A stretch of DNA of 44,144 bases from Bacillus litorisediminis (lineage in GTDB: Bacteria > Bacillota > Bacilli > Bacillales > JC228). A model generated the notes under the pieces. It was not told where the DNA came from. It was given only the letters and a program-made list of their open reading frames with translations, and did no database searches. Positions 10,409 through 19,303 of the stretch are shown one piece after another; position 1 is the stretch's first letter; each line of letters opens with the position of its first letter. Made by a program: the position numbers and the translations under genes. The stretch covers positions 1 through 44,144 of the forward strand of contig NZ_JAKZKT010000036.1 of assembly GCF_022808645.1 (NCBI RefSeq), read 5' to 3'.

Positions 10409-11584
10409 ATGAAAAAGCTTGTAACTGTATTCTGTACAAGCATATTATTACTGACCGGCTGTATTCCGAGTCTTGAGAAAGAAGGAGAAGTTGTTCAAGA
10501 GGACGCTGTAGATGAGGAAAATAAAACGACAGGGATCATTCCAAGCTACAATATCTCTGACGATTATTACAAAACAATCCTCCCTTTTGAATCCTCTCCC
10601 GCACGCGGAATGGTCGTATCCAATCTAAATACGAGAGTAGATATGGATGAATTTGAGCAAGGTTTAATGAGGATCGCGAAAACGAAATATTCGACAGAGG
10701 ACTATCTGTTTCGCGGCGGACAATATATCAGCCGTGATCTTGTAAGTGCTTGGCTAAAACGGAAGTATACGGATGAACAGGCACAGGCAGCAGGGGTAGA
10801 GCCTGAAGACAATATTGGGCTAAACCCGCCGTTAGTGGCAGGAGATGACCCGCATAAAGCTAATAAAAATAGTCCGATTTATTTAGCGCATATCATGGAA
10901 CATAACTATCTCAAGCGAGTTGATGATGAAACCGTTGAGTTAGGCGGAGTAGTGATTGGTTTAGCTTTAAACTCTGTTCACTATTACCAGACTGAACAAT
11001 ATGGTACCACTTATAATACTAATATTGACCCTGATGTACTGGTACAAGAAGGAAAGAAAATTGCAGCAGAGGTCCTAACCAGACTCAGAGGGATGGAGGA
11101 GCTGTCCAAGGTTCCGATTACGATTGCCCTTTTTAAGCAGGAAAAACGAAATTCTGTTGTTCCTGGCAACTTTATTGCTTACACCCATGTAGGTCAAGGG
11201 GAAAGCAATATTAAAGAATGGACCAATGTTAATGAGGATTACGTTTTATTTCCGTCAAATGATGCAATGGAGTCCCACCGGGAAGATGCCACTACATTCC
11301 TTAACTTTCAAACTGACGTTGAAAGCTACTTCCCTGACTTTAATGGGGTCGTCGGAAAAGCATTTTATGTGAATGATGAGTTAAACTCCATTGACATAGA
11401 TATCAATATTCAATTTAACGGAGAAGCAGAAGTCATTGGTTTTACCCAATACGTTGCCGGCTTAGTCATGAAATATTTTGGGGAAGAACTTAAAGTTGAG
11501 GTCAATGTGCTCTCCGTTAGCGGTCCCGAAGCTCTGATTGTAAAAGATCGGAAGGCTGATGAACCGTATGTGTATATTTACTAA
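10409..11584 (+). CDS. camS: CamS family lipoprotein (YerH)
   Basis: The 391-residue product begins with a lipoprotein signal (MKKLVTVFCTSILLLTGC) and continues as a CamS-family protein. In enterococci and staphylococci, cleavage of this family's signal peptide releases a pheromone-like heptapeptide; the signal end here (SILLLTG) differs from the known cAM373 peptide, so pheromone activity is not implied. ATG 10409 was preferred to GTG 10400 because AAGAGGTG then sits six bases upstream and the signal peptide has no odd extension. It lies 12 bases after ligA and is the last gene of the operon. The function of the mature lipoprotein is unknown. Confidence 0.92.
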   Translation: MKKLVTVFCTSILLLTGCIPSLEKEGEVVQEDAVDEENKTTGIIPSYNISDDYYKTILPFESSPARGMVVSNLNTRVDMDEFEQGLMRIAKTKYSTEDYLFRGGQYISRDLVSAWLKRKYTDEQAQAAGVEPEDNIGLNPPLVAGDDPHKANKNSPIYLAHIMEHNYLKRVDDETVELGGVVIGLALNSVHYYQTEQYGTTYNTNIDPDVLVQEGKKIAAEVLTRLRGMEELSKVPITIALFKQEKRNSVVPGNFIAYTHVGQGESNIKEWTNVNEDYVLFPSNDAMESHREDATTFLNFQTDVESYFPDFNGVVGKAFYVNDELNSIDIDINIQFNGEAEVIGFTQYVAGLVMKYFGEELKVEVNVLSVSGPEALIVKDRKADEPYVYIY

Positions 11585-11596
11585 AATGGTACTGGA

Positions 11597-11625
11597 GATC
11601 TGCCGGTCGGCAGGTCTTATTTTTT
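11597..11625 (+). terminator. terminator after camS
   Basis: GATCTGCC (11597-11604) pairs with GGCAGGTC (11609-11616), allowing one G-U pair. The loop is GGTC and the tail is TTATTTTTT. It ends the pcrA-ligA-camS transcript. Confidence 0.85.
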
Positions 11626-11731
11626 GGCAGTAAAGCCATGTGGAATGGTTTGAAGCTGTAATCGGTTAAAAATTTTACTTCTGGATATCATCCAGCTATT
11701 CCTATTAGGCTATTTTTCCATTCGGAATAAT

Positions 11732-11761
11732 TTGAAGAATAATTTTGATTCATGGTAGAAT
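11732..11761 (+). promoter_or_regulatory. sigma-A type promoter of pruA
   Basis: TTGAAG (11732-11737) and TAGAAT (11756-11761) are separated by 18 bases, and the -10 is preceded by TGG, an extended -10. The leader to the ATG is about 45 bases. No sigma-L (-12/-24) pattern, as used by roc genes in B. subtilis, was seen. Confidence 0.65.
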
Positions 11762-11811
11762 GGACGTGTAGTGTAAACGGTTTTGTTCAAATACATAAGG
11801 AGGGGATTCAT

Positions 11812-13359
11812 ATGGTTAAACCTTATCAGCACGAACCTTTCACTGATTTTTCGAATGAAGACAATCAAATTGCCTTTCAGGAAGGTCTGAAATTAGTAGA
11901 GAGTTATTTAGGACAAGATTATGATTTAGTCATTAACGGAGAACGAGTTTCAACAGAAGATAAAATTGTTTCTGTGAACCCTGCTAATAAAGAAGAAATC
12001 GTTGGAAGAGTTTCTAAAGCCAATAGAGATTTAGCAGAGCAAGCTATGAAAGCGGCAGTTGAAGCTTTTAAAACATGGAGAAAAACAAAGCCAGAAATGA
12101 GAGCGGATATTCTGTTCCGTGCTGCTGCGATTGTCAGACGCCGCAAGCATGAGTTTTCTGCACTCTTAGTAAAAGAAGCGGGTAAACCGTGGAACGAAGC
12201 AGATGCAGATACGGCGGAAGCAATTGATTTCATGGAATATTACGGACGCCAAATGATTAGTCTAAAAGATGGTGTTCCTGTAAACAGCCGTCCGGGAGAG
12301 ATTAATCGTTATAACTATATTCCGCTTGGAGTCGGAGTTGTTATTTCTCCGTGGAACTTTGCTTTTGCCATCATGGCAGGAACAACTGTGGCTGCACTCG
12401 TTTCAGGGAACACTGTGTTATTAAAACCTGCATCAGCTACACCAGTGGTTGCAGCTAAATTTGTTGAAGTTCTGGAAGAAGCAGGACTGCCAAAGGGTGT
12501 ACTTAACTACATTCCTGGAAGCGGGTCTGAGGTGGGCGATTATTTAGTCGATCATCCCCATACACGTTTCATCAGCTTCACAGGTTCCCGAGATGTAGGT
12601 CTCCGTATTTATGAACGTGCCTCCAAGCTAAATGAAGGCCAAATTTGGCTAAAACGTGTTATTGCCGAAATGGGCGGAAAAGACACGATTGTTGTTGATA
12701 AAGAAGCCGATTTAGAATTGGCAGCTCACTCTATTGTGGCGTCTGCCTTTGGCTTCTCAGGTCAAAAATGCTCTGCATGTTCACGTGTAGTTGTGCTTGA
12801 GGATGTTTATGACCAAGTATTAAATCGAGTGGTAGAATTAACGAACGCCTTAACAGTAGGTGATCCTGCAAAGAGAGAATCATATATGGGACCAGTTATT
12901 GACCAGGCAGCTTATGATAAAATCATGTCCTATATTGAAATTGCCAAGGGTGAAGGCCGAATCGTAGCCGGCGGTGAAGGTGATGATTCAAAAGGATGGT
13001 TTATCAAGCCTACTGTGGTCGCAGATGTAGACCGAAATGCGCGTGTGATGAAAGAAGAAATCTTTGGACCTGTTGTTGCTTTTACGAAAGCAAAAGATTT
13101 TGATGAAGCTATCGAAATCGCAAATGATACTGAATATGGACTAACAGGAGCTGTTATTTCCAACAACCGTTTAAATATTGAAAAAGCGAGAGAAGATTTC
13201 CACGTAGGAAACCTATACTTTAACCGTGGATGTACAGGTGCCATTGTGGGATATCAGCCATTTGGCGGATTCAATATGTCTGGTACCGATTCAAAAGCAG
13301 GCGGACCAGATTACCTGCTGCTTCACATGCAGGCCAAAACAACTTCAGAATTGTTATAA
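11812..13359 (+). CDS. pruA: L-glutamate gamma-semialdehyde (1-pyrroline-5-carboxylate) dehydrogenase
   Basis: The 515-residue protein has the exact length of B. subtilis RocA. It oxidises glutamate semialdehyde, from proline or arginine breakdown, to glutamate with NAD+. Visible segments are [15 protein letters not shown], the NAD loop [15 protein letters not shown], the catalytic Glu in [11 protein letters not shown] and the catalytic Cys in [16 protein letters not shown] 11812 has a textbook AAGGAGGGG site; the open frame upstream to 11752 overlaps the promoter and is not used. It stands alone between two terminators with no proline dehydrogenase or roc gene beside it. The paralogue (rocA or ycgN/putC) cannot be told apart here. 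Confidence 0.95.
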   Translation: MVKPYQHEPFTDFSNEDNQIAFQEGLKLVESYLGQDYDLVINGERVSTEDKIVSVNPANKEEIVGRVSKANRDLAEQAMKAAVEAFKTWRKTKPEMRADILFRAAAIVRRRKHEFSALLVKEAGKPWNEADADTAEAIDFMEYYGRQMISLKDGVPVNSRPGEINRYNYIPLGVGVVISPWNFAFAIMAGTTVAALVSGNTVLLKPASATPVVAAKFVEVLEEAGLPKGVLNYIPGSGSEVGDYLVDHPHTRFISFTGSRDVGLRIYERASKLNEGQIWLKRVIAEMGGKDTIVVDKEADLELAAHSIVASAFGFSGQKCSACSRVVVLEDVYDQVLNRVVELTNALTVGDPAKRESYMGPVIDQAAYDKIMSYIEIAKGEGRIVAGGEGDDSKGWFIKPTVVADVDRNARVMKEEIFGPVVAFTKAKDFDEAIEIANDTEYGLTGAVISNNRLNIEKAREDFHVGNLYFNRGCTGAIVGYQPFGGFNMSGTDSKAGGPDYLLLHMQAKTTSELL

Positions 13360-13368
13360 GAAATATGA

Positions 13369-13398
13369 AGGACTGGGACTTGTTTCCAGTCTTTTTTT
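13369..13398 (+). terminator. terminator after pruA
   Basis: GACTGG (13371-13376) pairs with CCAGTC (13386-13391), extended by flanking A/T pairs, and is followed by seven T's. Confidence 0.88.
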
Positions 13399-13399
13399 G

Positions 13400-13664
13400 T
13401 ACTTAAAGAAAGTATAAAATTTTAGCAAAGAAGTAAATTCGGCGCAGTCAAAATTTTTTAGGAATACGTGATAAGTGCGGGCTTGCAATCGCCTGCGCCT
13501 AGTCTAAAGCGCTAGTCAGTTTTCTTGATCAAAATCGAGGATAAATGAAGCTATTAGACATGAATATTTTGATATTCTACTAGTTAAGAATAAGCGAGAA
13601 TAGCAATTATTATCAAAAATAAATTTTAAACATCCTCTAAACTTAGTAAGTGAGGTGAGCATAG
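13400..13664. other. intergenic region before the AraC-type gene
   Basis: No gene is seen here. The segment near 13480-13510 (GCAATCGCCTGCGCCTAGT) is GC-rich against an AT-rich background. It loosely recalls the GCGCCTAG-type intergenic repeats common in Bacillus genomes, so it may be a decayed copy; this is only an impression. GAGGTGAGC just before 13665 is the ribosome binding site of the next gene. No clear promoter was found. Confidence 0.35.
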
Positions 13665-14540
13665 ATGTATAGCGAAGTAACTAGAAACGTTATTTCATTT
13701 TTAGAAGAACATTTATTAGAAGAATGGCACTTAGAGGATTATGCAGTTCAAATTGGTTATTCAAAATTTCATTTATCTAGAGTTTTTAAACAAGAAATAG
13801 GAATGACCATTGGAGAATATATTCGTAAACGTCGATTAGCAACAGCTGCGAAGTACTTATTATATTCAGATGAATCTATAATTCAGATTGCTTTTGAATT
13901 GCAATTTCAATCCCAAGAAGCTTTTACTCGTTCTTTTAAAGAAGTATATCAGATGCCACCAGGAAAATATCGCAAATTGATGCGAACATTGCAAAGAACG
14001 GAGGAAGAATATATGGGTGAACAAAAATTGATTAAAGGGTGGGTTTTAAGTGGCTCACACCCAAGCTTTTATGAAATGAAAGCTGACAGTCAAGTATTTC
14101 ACACGGGAACAAGTTCAGGATTACTTGCATCTATAGGGCAAGCAGGGGAAGGACAATTTGGTACAATGATGCAAAGTTTTTCGGCAGAAAAGTGGAAAGG
14201 AAAACGTATGAAAGTTTCCTGTTTCTTAAAAACTGAAGAAGTTGTGAAGTGTGGGGCATGGTGCCGAATTGATAATGCCTCTAGTGATATGATTCAGTTT
14301 GATAATATGGACAATCGTTCAATCCAAGGTACAACCGATTGGAATTATTATTCGATTGTGTTAGATGTGCCTGAAGAAAGTGTTTCAATACACTTTGGTG
14401 TTTTATTAATTGGAACAGGAAAGGTGTGGGCAGATGGATTTGTTTTTGAAGAGGTAGATCAGACTGTTCCATCCACAAATATGCTCGCACAAGGGAAATT
14501 ACCATTAGAACCAATTAATTTAGGATTTGATGAAATTTGA
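13665..14540 (+). CDS. AraC-family regulator with N-terminal DNA-binding domain
   Basis: The 291-residue protein has the two AraC helix-turn-helix units at residues ~1-105 (LEDYAVQIGYSKFHLSRVFK, then IIQIAFELQFQSQEAFTRSF and the family signature MPPGKYR). A linker and a ~170-residue beta-rich C-terminal domain follow, with GWVLSGSHPSFYEM, VFHTGTSSGLLAS and GTTDWNYYSIVLDVPEES. That domain resembles a jelly-roll carbohydrate-binding-like effector domain rather than the GyrI-like domain usual for this architecture. The ligand is unknown. GAGGTGAGC precedes the ATG. The gene is visibly more AT-rich than its neighbours and interrupts the conserved gene order, so lateral acquisition is possible. 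Confidence 0.85.
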   Translation: MYSEVTRNVISFLEEHLLEEWHLEDYAVQIGYSKFHLSRVFKQEIGMTIGEYIRKRRLATAAKYLLYSDESIIQIAFELQFQSQEAFTRSFKEVYQMPPGKYRKLMRTLQRTEEEYMGEQKLIKGWVLSGSHPSFYEMKADSQVFHTGTSSGLLASIGQAGEGQFGTMMQSFSAEKWKGKRMKVSCFLKTEEVVKCGAWCRIDNASSDMIQFDNMDNRSIQGTTDWNYYSIVLDVPEESVSIHFGVLLIGTGKVWADGFVFEEVDQTVPSTNMLAQGKLPLEPINLGFDEI

Positions 14541-14797
14541 TCATTCTCGATTTAGTGTTTGACGTATTTATTGCTATTTATACTTCGCTTGGATTTGGAA
14601 CAAAGGAATATAAGATTCAAACGAAGATGGAAAAGGCAGGTAAACGATATCCGATATTGTTAAATATTTATCAAAACAACCAAGAACTGTTTGAAACAGA
14701 CGATTACTTAGGAAATTTAGTTTTAAATTTAAATTTGAAAAATGAAGATGCAACGAAAGAATTTGTATCAACCATCCAACAATATTTTAACAAGTAA
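14537..14797 (+). CDS. small protein of unknown function downstream of the AraC gene
   Basis: An 86-residue frame overlaps the last four bases of the regulator gene, starting at TTG 14537. A GTG at 14555 is an alternative; neither has a good ribosome binding site. The product has a hydrophobic start (LDLVFDVFIAIYTSLGFG) and a soluble, Asn/Lys-rich remainder ending in IQQYFNK. I do not recognise the family. A terminator-like hairpin spans its stop codon, which supports it as the end of a transcription unit. It could also be the surviving 3' part of a larger gene. Confidence 0.45.
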   Translation: MIILDLVFDVFIAIYTSLGFGTKEYKIQTKMEKAGKRYPILLNIYQNNQELFETDDYLGNLVLNLNLKNEDATKEFVSTIQQYFNK

Positions 14798-14823
14798 CTA
14801 TATTGTTGGGAGTATGTTTTTTT
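14776..14823 (+). terminator. terminator overlapping the end of the small ORF
   Basis: A 10-bp perfect inverted repeat (CCAACAATAT at 14776-14785, ATATTGTTGG at 14800-14809) contains the stop codon of the 86-residue ORF in its loop. Seven T's follow at 14817-14823. The stem is AT-rich, so efficiency is uncertain. Confidence 0.6.
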
Positions 14824-14906
14824 ATTATTCGCTTTCTAACAATTAAACAACTTTATAGTTTTAGAAAGTTTAAATAAAAGAATAACGATGTTTTTAAGCA
14901 ACATTT

Positions 14907-14941
14907 GGAACCATCTATCCTTCAGGCTGATAGATGGTTCC
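14907..14941. repeat. isolated 13-bp perfect hairpin
   Basis: GGAACCATCTATC (14907-14919) and GATAGATGGTTCC (14929-14941) form a perfect 13-bp stem with a nine-base loop. There is no T run on either strand, so it is not an ordinary terminator. It lies in the gene-free stretch 14824-15092, where I see no other supported feature. A short frame before 15007 (SLAIIVFSFVGKGPKKG) looks like a fragment of a membrane protein but has no start. Confidence 0.6.
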
Positions 14942-15092
14942 TGTACTTGTAGCTCTAAACACCAGTCTTTATTTTAGCGTCACTAGCAATTATTGTATTT
15001 AGTTTTGTGGGAAAAGGCCCAAAGAAAGGGATGAAACAAGAAACAAGAATTTGCCCAGGCCATTTATCAGGCAAAAAAAATGAAGGGGGAAG

Positions 15093-15126
15093 AGGCTGGT
15101 TTTTTATGAAGAGCCAGCCTTTTTTT
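15093..15126 (+). terminator. plus-strand terminator before the convergent CAP gene
   Basis: AGGCTGG (15093-15099) pairs with CCAGCCT (15114-15120) and is followed by a T run to 15126. It faces plus-strand transcription, although no complete gene lies just upstream. On the minus strand the stem is followed by CTTCCCCC, so it is not a good terminator for the CAP-domain gene. Confidence 0.8.
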
Positions 15127-15165
15127 AGGAATCAATGCGAAGTGATGCTGCCTAATTTCATCCCA

Positions 15166-15789
15166 TTACCTCGGATCAATCAGCAGCTGTGTCCAGTAGC
15201 TTCCCAATGCTCCGCCCTCCACATAGCCAACCCCAATTTCAGTAAATTCGGGGTTCAGGATGTGCTGCCGATGCTCAGGGCTTTCCAACCATCCCCGTAC
15301 AGCCATCTCTGCTGTTTTTGGACCGGCAGCATGATTAGCCGCAGCAATTCGAAATTGTAAGTGGAAATTCCTCATCATTTCAAGGGGTGTTCCGTAGGTT
15401 GGACTGATATAGGCAACATATTGTGTATCCCGCATATCCTGTGATTTTAGGCGTGCAATGTCACAGGCTTTTTCATTTAAACTTAAGGGCTTTAGTCCGT
15501 GTCTCTGCCGTTCGCGGTTAGTCCATTCAACAGCTTCTCTTTCAATCAGTTTCACTGGTCCGCGCTGCAGTTCCAAGTTAGGGGCTTCACCTGCTTGTCC
15601 GCGAGGGTTTGCTTCTTCAAAGTTGAGCCAAATTTGTCTTCCTGTAGCCTGCTGATTGTTTTCTGGCTGATAAAAAATAGGCTGCCCTTGATTTCCTCCT
15701 CCCTGATCGGTTTGATTATGTGCACAGGCTGACAGGGTCATTCCCATTGATAATAGTGACAAAGCAAAAAGTCGATATTTTCTTTTCAT
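15166..15789 (-). CDS. CAP/SCP-domain lipoprotein, YkwD-like, with degenerate site
   Basis: The 207-residue product has a lipoprotein signal (MKRKYRLFALSLLSMGMTLSAC), a Gln/Asn/Gly-rich linker, and a C-terminal CAP domain from about residue 85. Family segments include EWTNRERQRHGLKPL, SPTYGTPLEMMRNF, WLESPEHRQHILN and FTEIGVGYVEGG. Two of the four conserved cavity residues seem lost: the His in the usual (F/Y)xH-SPTYG is Tyr (YVAYISPTYG), and the Glu of AGENIA is Ala (AAANHA). The second Glu and the last His (SPEHR) remain. No clear ribosome binding site precedes the ATG. The likely location is the outer face of the membrane; the role is unknown. Confidence 0.85.
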   Translation of the reverse strand: MKRKYRLFALSLLSMGMTLSACAHNQTDQGGGNQGQPIFYQPENNQQATGRQIWLNFEEANPRGQAGEAPNLELQRGPVKLIEREAVEWTNRERQRHGLKPLSLNEKACDIARLKSQDMRDTQYVAYISPTYGTPLEMMRNFHLQFRIAAANHAAGPKTAEMAVRGWLESPEHRQHILNPEFTEIGVGYVEGGALGSYWTQLLIDPR

Positions 15790-15896
15790 GGTATTAAATT
15801 GCTATGATTGGAATGAATCTATGCTTGGAAAAATTAACAATGGCTCCTTGCTGCGGCAAACTTCCTTGCACAACTGGTACACCTTGTGTCCGATTG

Positions 15897-15925
15897 TTGC
15901 CTGACCTATTGAAAATTGATAGAAT
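15897..15925 (+). promoter_or_regulatory. candidate promoter of gatCAB
   Basis: TTGCCT (15897-15902) and TAGAAT (15920-15925) are separated by 17 bases, and the -10 carries the TGn extension (TGATAGAAT). The predicted leader to gatC is about 40 bases. Confidence 0.6.
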
Positions 15926-15972
15926 CAATATTATTGTGAAGTAGTTCGAATTCTTATGGAGGTGAAGATGGT

Positions 15973-16263
15973 ATGTCTCGGATCTCACTTGATGAGGTAA
16001 AACATGTTGCCCATTTAGCCAGATTGGAAATTACCGAAGAAGAAGCTGTAATGTTTACAAAACAATTAGATGCTATTATCAGTTATGCTGAGCAATTAAA
16101 TGAATTAGATACAGAGAATATTGAACCGACATCCCATGTTTTAGATATGAAGAATGTTATGAGGGAAGATATTCCTGAAAAAGGACTTCCGCGCGAGGAG
16201 GTACTGAAAAATGCCCCTGATCATGAAGACGGCCAAATTAAAGTACCATCCATTTTAGACTAG
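15973..16263 (+). CDS. gatC: Asp-tRNA(Asn)/Glu-tRNA(Gln) amidotransferase subunit C
   Basis: The 96-residue protein is the small GatC subunit that holds GatA and GatB together. It shows [36 protein letters not shown] and the conserved tail [23 protein letters not shown] lies seven bases upstream of ATG 15973. It is first in gatCAB, with gatA starting 13 bases after its stop. The complex converts Glu-tRNA(Gln) to Gln-tRNA(Gln), needed where no glutaminyl-tRNA synthetase exists. Confidence 0.96.
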   Translation: MSRISLDEVKHVAHLARLEITEEEAVMFTKQLDAIISYAEQLNELDTENIEPTSHVLDMKNVMREDIPEKGLPREEVLKNAPDHEDGQIKVPSILD

Positions 16264-16276
16264 GGGGGATGAGAAG

Positions 16277-17731
16277 ATGTCATTATTTGATCATACATTA
16301 GCAGATTTACATGAGCTTTTACATAAAAAAGAAATATCCGTTTCAGACTTAGTTTCTCAATCTTTTCAAAGAATCGAGGAAGTTGATTCTAAAGTAGAAG
16401 CCTTTGTAACCTTAAATGAAGAAAAGGCGAAGGAAAAGGCAAAAGAACTAGAAGCCCATATTAAACAGGGCCAAGGCAATGTCCTCTTTGGAATCCCGGT
16501 CGGCATTAAGGATAATATCGTAACGAAAGGTCTCCGCACAACCTGCGCAAGTAAAATTCTGGAAAACTTTGATCCGATTTATAATGCAACCGTAATGGAC
16601 AAGCTCGAAGGACAAGGGGCTGTTACAGTAGGAAAACTAAATATGGATGAGTTCGCAATGGGATCTTCTACGGAAAATTCAAGTGTGAAGAAAACAAGGA
16701 ACCCTTGGAATTTAGAGGCAGTCCCAGGCGGCTCATCTGGAGGTTCTGCAGCTGCAGTAGCGGCAGGGGAAGTTCCTTATGCATTAGGATCCGATACAGG
16801 TGGTTCCATTCGTCAGCCCGCTTCATTTTGTGGAGTTGTTGGGATGAAACCTACATATGGACGTGTATCACGTTTCGGACTGGTCGCTTTTGCCTCCTCT
16901 TTGGATCAGATTGGGCCAATAACACGTACCGTTGCGGATAATGCCTATGTATTAGAAGCAATTGCAGGGCTTGATCCAATGGATGCGACTTCAGCGAAAG
17001 TTGAGGTTCCGCGTTTTTCAAGTGCACTTACCGGAGATATCAAAGGCCTAAAAATTGCTGTTCCTAAAGAGTATCTTGGTGAAGGCGTTTCCGAAGAAGT
17101 ACGACAATCGGTGCTTGATGCTTTAAAAGTGCTAGAAGGACTTGGTGCTGCTTGGGAGGAGGTATCACTCCCACATTCAAAATACGGAATCGCGACCTAT
17201 TATTTATTATCTTCTTCTGAAGCATCAGCCAACCTTGCCAGATTTGACGGGGTTCGCTACGGCTACCGTTCCCCGAATGCTGATAATCTCATGGAGCTTT
17301 ATAAAAAAACTAGAGCAGAGGGCTTCGGAGATGAAGTAAAGCGCCGGATTATGCTTGGAACCTTTGCTTTAAGTTCCGGATATTATGATGCGTACTATAA
17401 AAAAGCGCAGAAGGTAAGGACTTTAATTAAAAAGGATTTTGAAGATGTTTTTGAAAGATATGATGTGATTATTGGACCAACTACACCAACTCCGGCTTTT
17501 AAGCTTGGTGAAAAAGTAGATGATCCGTTAACGATGTATGCCAATGATATTTTAACAATTCCGGTTAACCTGGCGGGTGTACCTGGAATCTCGGTCCCTT
17601 GCGGATTTTCAAATGGACTTCCATTAGGCCTGCAAATTATCGGAAAGCACTTTGATGAAGCGACTGTTTATAAGGTAGCTCATGCCTTTGAGCAAGCCAC
17701 AACCTATCATAAAGAAAAGCCAGCGCTGTAA
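16277..17731 (+). CDS. gatA: Glu-tRNA(Gln) amidotransferase subunit A (amidase)
   Basis: The 484-residue protein is the glutaminase subunit. The amidase signature is intact: the Lys in [11 protein letters not shown], the Ser-rich stretch [14 protein letters not shown], and the catalytic Ser in [17 protein letters not shown], which give the Ser-cisSer-Lys triad. [13 protein letters not shown] and [15 protein letters not shown] follow near the C-terminus. It releases ammonia from glutamine for channelling to GatB. AGGGGGGATGAG precedes the ATG. Confidence 0.97.
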   Translation: MSLFDHTLADLHELLHKKEISVSDLVSQSFQRIEEVDSKVEAFVTLNEEKAKEKAKELEAHIKQGQGNVLFGIPVGIKDNIVTKGLRTTCASKILENFDPIYNATVMDKLEGQGAVTVGKLNMDEFAMGSSTENSSVKKTRNPWNLEAVPGGSSGGSAAAVAAGEVPYALGSDTGGSIRQPASFCGVVGMKPTYGRVSRFGLVAFASSLDQIGPITRTVADNAYVLEAIAGLDPMDATSAKVEVPRFSSALTGDIKGLKIAVPKEYLGEGVSEEVRQSVLDALKVLEGLGAAWEEVSLPHSKYGIATYYLLSSSEASANLARFDGVRYGYRSPNADNLMELYKKTRAEGFGDEVKRRIMLGTFALSSGYYDAYYKKAQKVRTLIKKDFEDVFERYDVIIGPTTPTPAFKLGEKVDDPLTMYANDILTIPVNLAGVPGISVPCGFSNGLPLGLQIIGKHFDEATVYKVAHAFEQATTYHKEKPAL

Positions 17732-17744
17732 AGGGGGGAAAGTC

Positions 17745-19175
17745 ATGGACTTTGAAACGGTAATAGGTTTAGAAGTACACGTTGAATTAAAAACACAGTC
17801 GAAAATATTTTCAAGCAGTCCAAACAACTTTGGGGACGAGCCAAACACCAATACGAGCGTGATTGAGCTTGGTTACCCAGGTGTTTTGCCTGTACTGAAT
17901 AAAAAGGCCGTCGAGTTTGCAATGAAAGCAGCGATGGCGTTAAATTGTGAAGTTGCTACTATAACAAAGTTTGACCGGAAAAACTATTTTTACCCAGATA
18001 ATCCAAAAGCATATCAAATTTCTCAATTTGACAAACCGATTGGGGAAAATGGCTGGATTGAGATTGAAGTGAACGGACAAAAGAAGAAGATTGGCATTAC
18101 AAGACTTCATTTGGAAGAAGATGCGGGAAAACTGAACCATTCGCCAAATGGATATTCGCTTGTGGACTATAACCGCCAAGGGACTCCATTAATTGAAATT
18201 GTATCCGAACCAGATATTCGCACCCCTGACGAAGCTTATGCCTATCTAGAAAAATTAAAGTCAATCATTCAATACACAGGGGTTTCCGATTGTAAAATGG
18301 AGGAAGGCAGTCTTCGCTGTGATGCGAATATTTCCATCCGTCCAGTCGGGCAAAAGGCATTTGGAACCAAAACAGAGCTCAAAAACTTAAACTCCTTTAA
18401 CTTTGTCAGAAAAGGATTAGAATATGAAGCAAACCGCCAAAAAGAGATTGTTATGGCTGGCGGAGAAATCCGTCAGGAAACCCGCCGATATGATGAGGCG
18501 ACCAACACTACCATCTTAATGAGGGTGAAGGAAGGTTCAGAGGACTACCGTTACTTCCCGGAACCAGATCTTGTAGAGCTTTTTATCGATGATGAATGGA
18601 AAGAAAGAATCCGTGCTGAAATTCCTGAATTGCCTGATCAGCGGAAAAAGCGATATGTTGAAGAGCTTTCGCTTCCTGCCTATGACGCGCAGGTGCTAAC
18701 GATTACGAAGGAAATGTCTGATTTTTTTGAAGCGACAATCGCTGCAGGCGCTGATCCGAAACAAGCGTCTAACTGGCTGATGGGTGAGGTGTCAGGCTAC
18801 CTAAATGCAGAAGGCAAAGAGTTAGCGGATGTTGCACTAACGCCTGAAAGTCTTGCAGGGATGATTAAATTAATTGAAAATGGCACGATTTCCTCTAAAA
18901 TTGCGAAGAAGGTTTTTAAAGAATTGATTGAAAACGGGGGAGATCCTGAAAAGATTGTGAAAGAACAAGGACTTGTCCAAATCTCTGATGAAGGCACGCT
19001 ATTAAAGATTATTGCAGAAGTTTTAGACAACAATCCTCAGTCCATTCAAGATTACAAGGATGGAAAAGAAAAAGCGTTAGCTTTCTTGGTAGGTCAAATT
19101 ATGAAGGCGACGAAAGGACAGGCAAATCCGCCATTAGTTAATAAACTGTTAGTCGAGGAAATCAATAAAAGATAA
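17745..19175 (+). CDS. gatB: Asp/Glu-tRNA amidotransferase subunit B
   Basis: The 476-residue protein has the exact length of B. subtilis GatB. It starts with [20 protein letters not shown] and includes [43 protein letters not shown] and [14 protein letters not shown], all part of the kinase-transamidase cradle, then a YqeY-like tail domain. ATG 17745 follows AAGGGGGGAAAG; the open frame upstream overlaps gatA and is not used. It binds and activates the misacylated tRNA. Confidence 0.97.
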   Translation: MDFETVIGLEVHVELKTQSKIFSSSPNNFGDEPNTNTSVIELGYPGVLPVLNKKAVEFAMKAAMALNCEVATITKFDRKNYFYPDNPKAYQISQFDKPIGENGWIEIEVNGQKKKIGITRLHLEEDAGKLNHSPNGYSLVDYNRQGTPLIEIVSEPDIRTPDEAYAYLEKLKSIIQYTGVSDCKMEEGSLRCDANISIRPVGQKAFGTKTELKNLNSFNFVRKGLEYEANRQKEIVMAGGEIRQETRRYDEATNTTILMRVKEGSEDYRYFPEPDLVELFIDDEWKERIRAEIPELPDQRKKRYVEELSLPAYDAQVLTITKEMSDFFEATIAAGADPKQASNWLMGEVSGYLNAEGKELADVALTPESLAGMIKLIENGTISSKIAKKVFKELIENGGDPEKIVKEQGLVQISDEGTLLKIIAEVLDNNPQSIQDYKDGKEKALAFLVGQIMKATKGQANPPLVNKLLVEEINKR

Positions 19176-19187
19176 AATGCTTTGTAT

Positions 19188-19226
19188 GGAGACGGCTCGT
19201 TTTTGATCGCGAGCAGTCTCTTTTTT
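19188..19226 (+). terminator. terminator after gatCAB
   Basis: GGAGAC plus CTCG (19188-19199) pair with CGAG plus GTCTC (19210-19220) around a small internal mismatch, followed by six T's. Confidence 0.9.
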
Positions 19227-19303
19227 CTAAGCTGATTTTTCGCTTTTTGATAGTATCTTTGGTAAATTTTATAGCAAGTACATAAAGGTTGAGGTGATCT
19301 AAA

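Noticed and set aside
15007-15360. 117-residue plus-strand frame
   Set aside because: It runs antisense through the CAP-domain gene, crosses a terminator and has no recognisable family.
15794-15988. Minus-strand frame between the CAP gene and gatC
   Set aside because: No ribosome binding site; it overlaps the gatC promoter and start, and is not in frame with the CAP gene, so it is neither an extension nor a clear gene.
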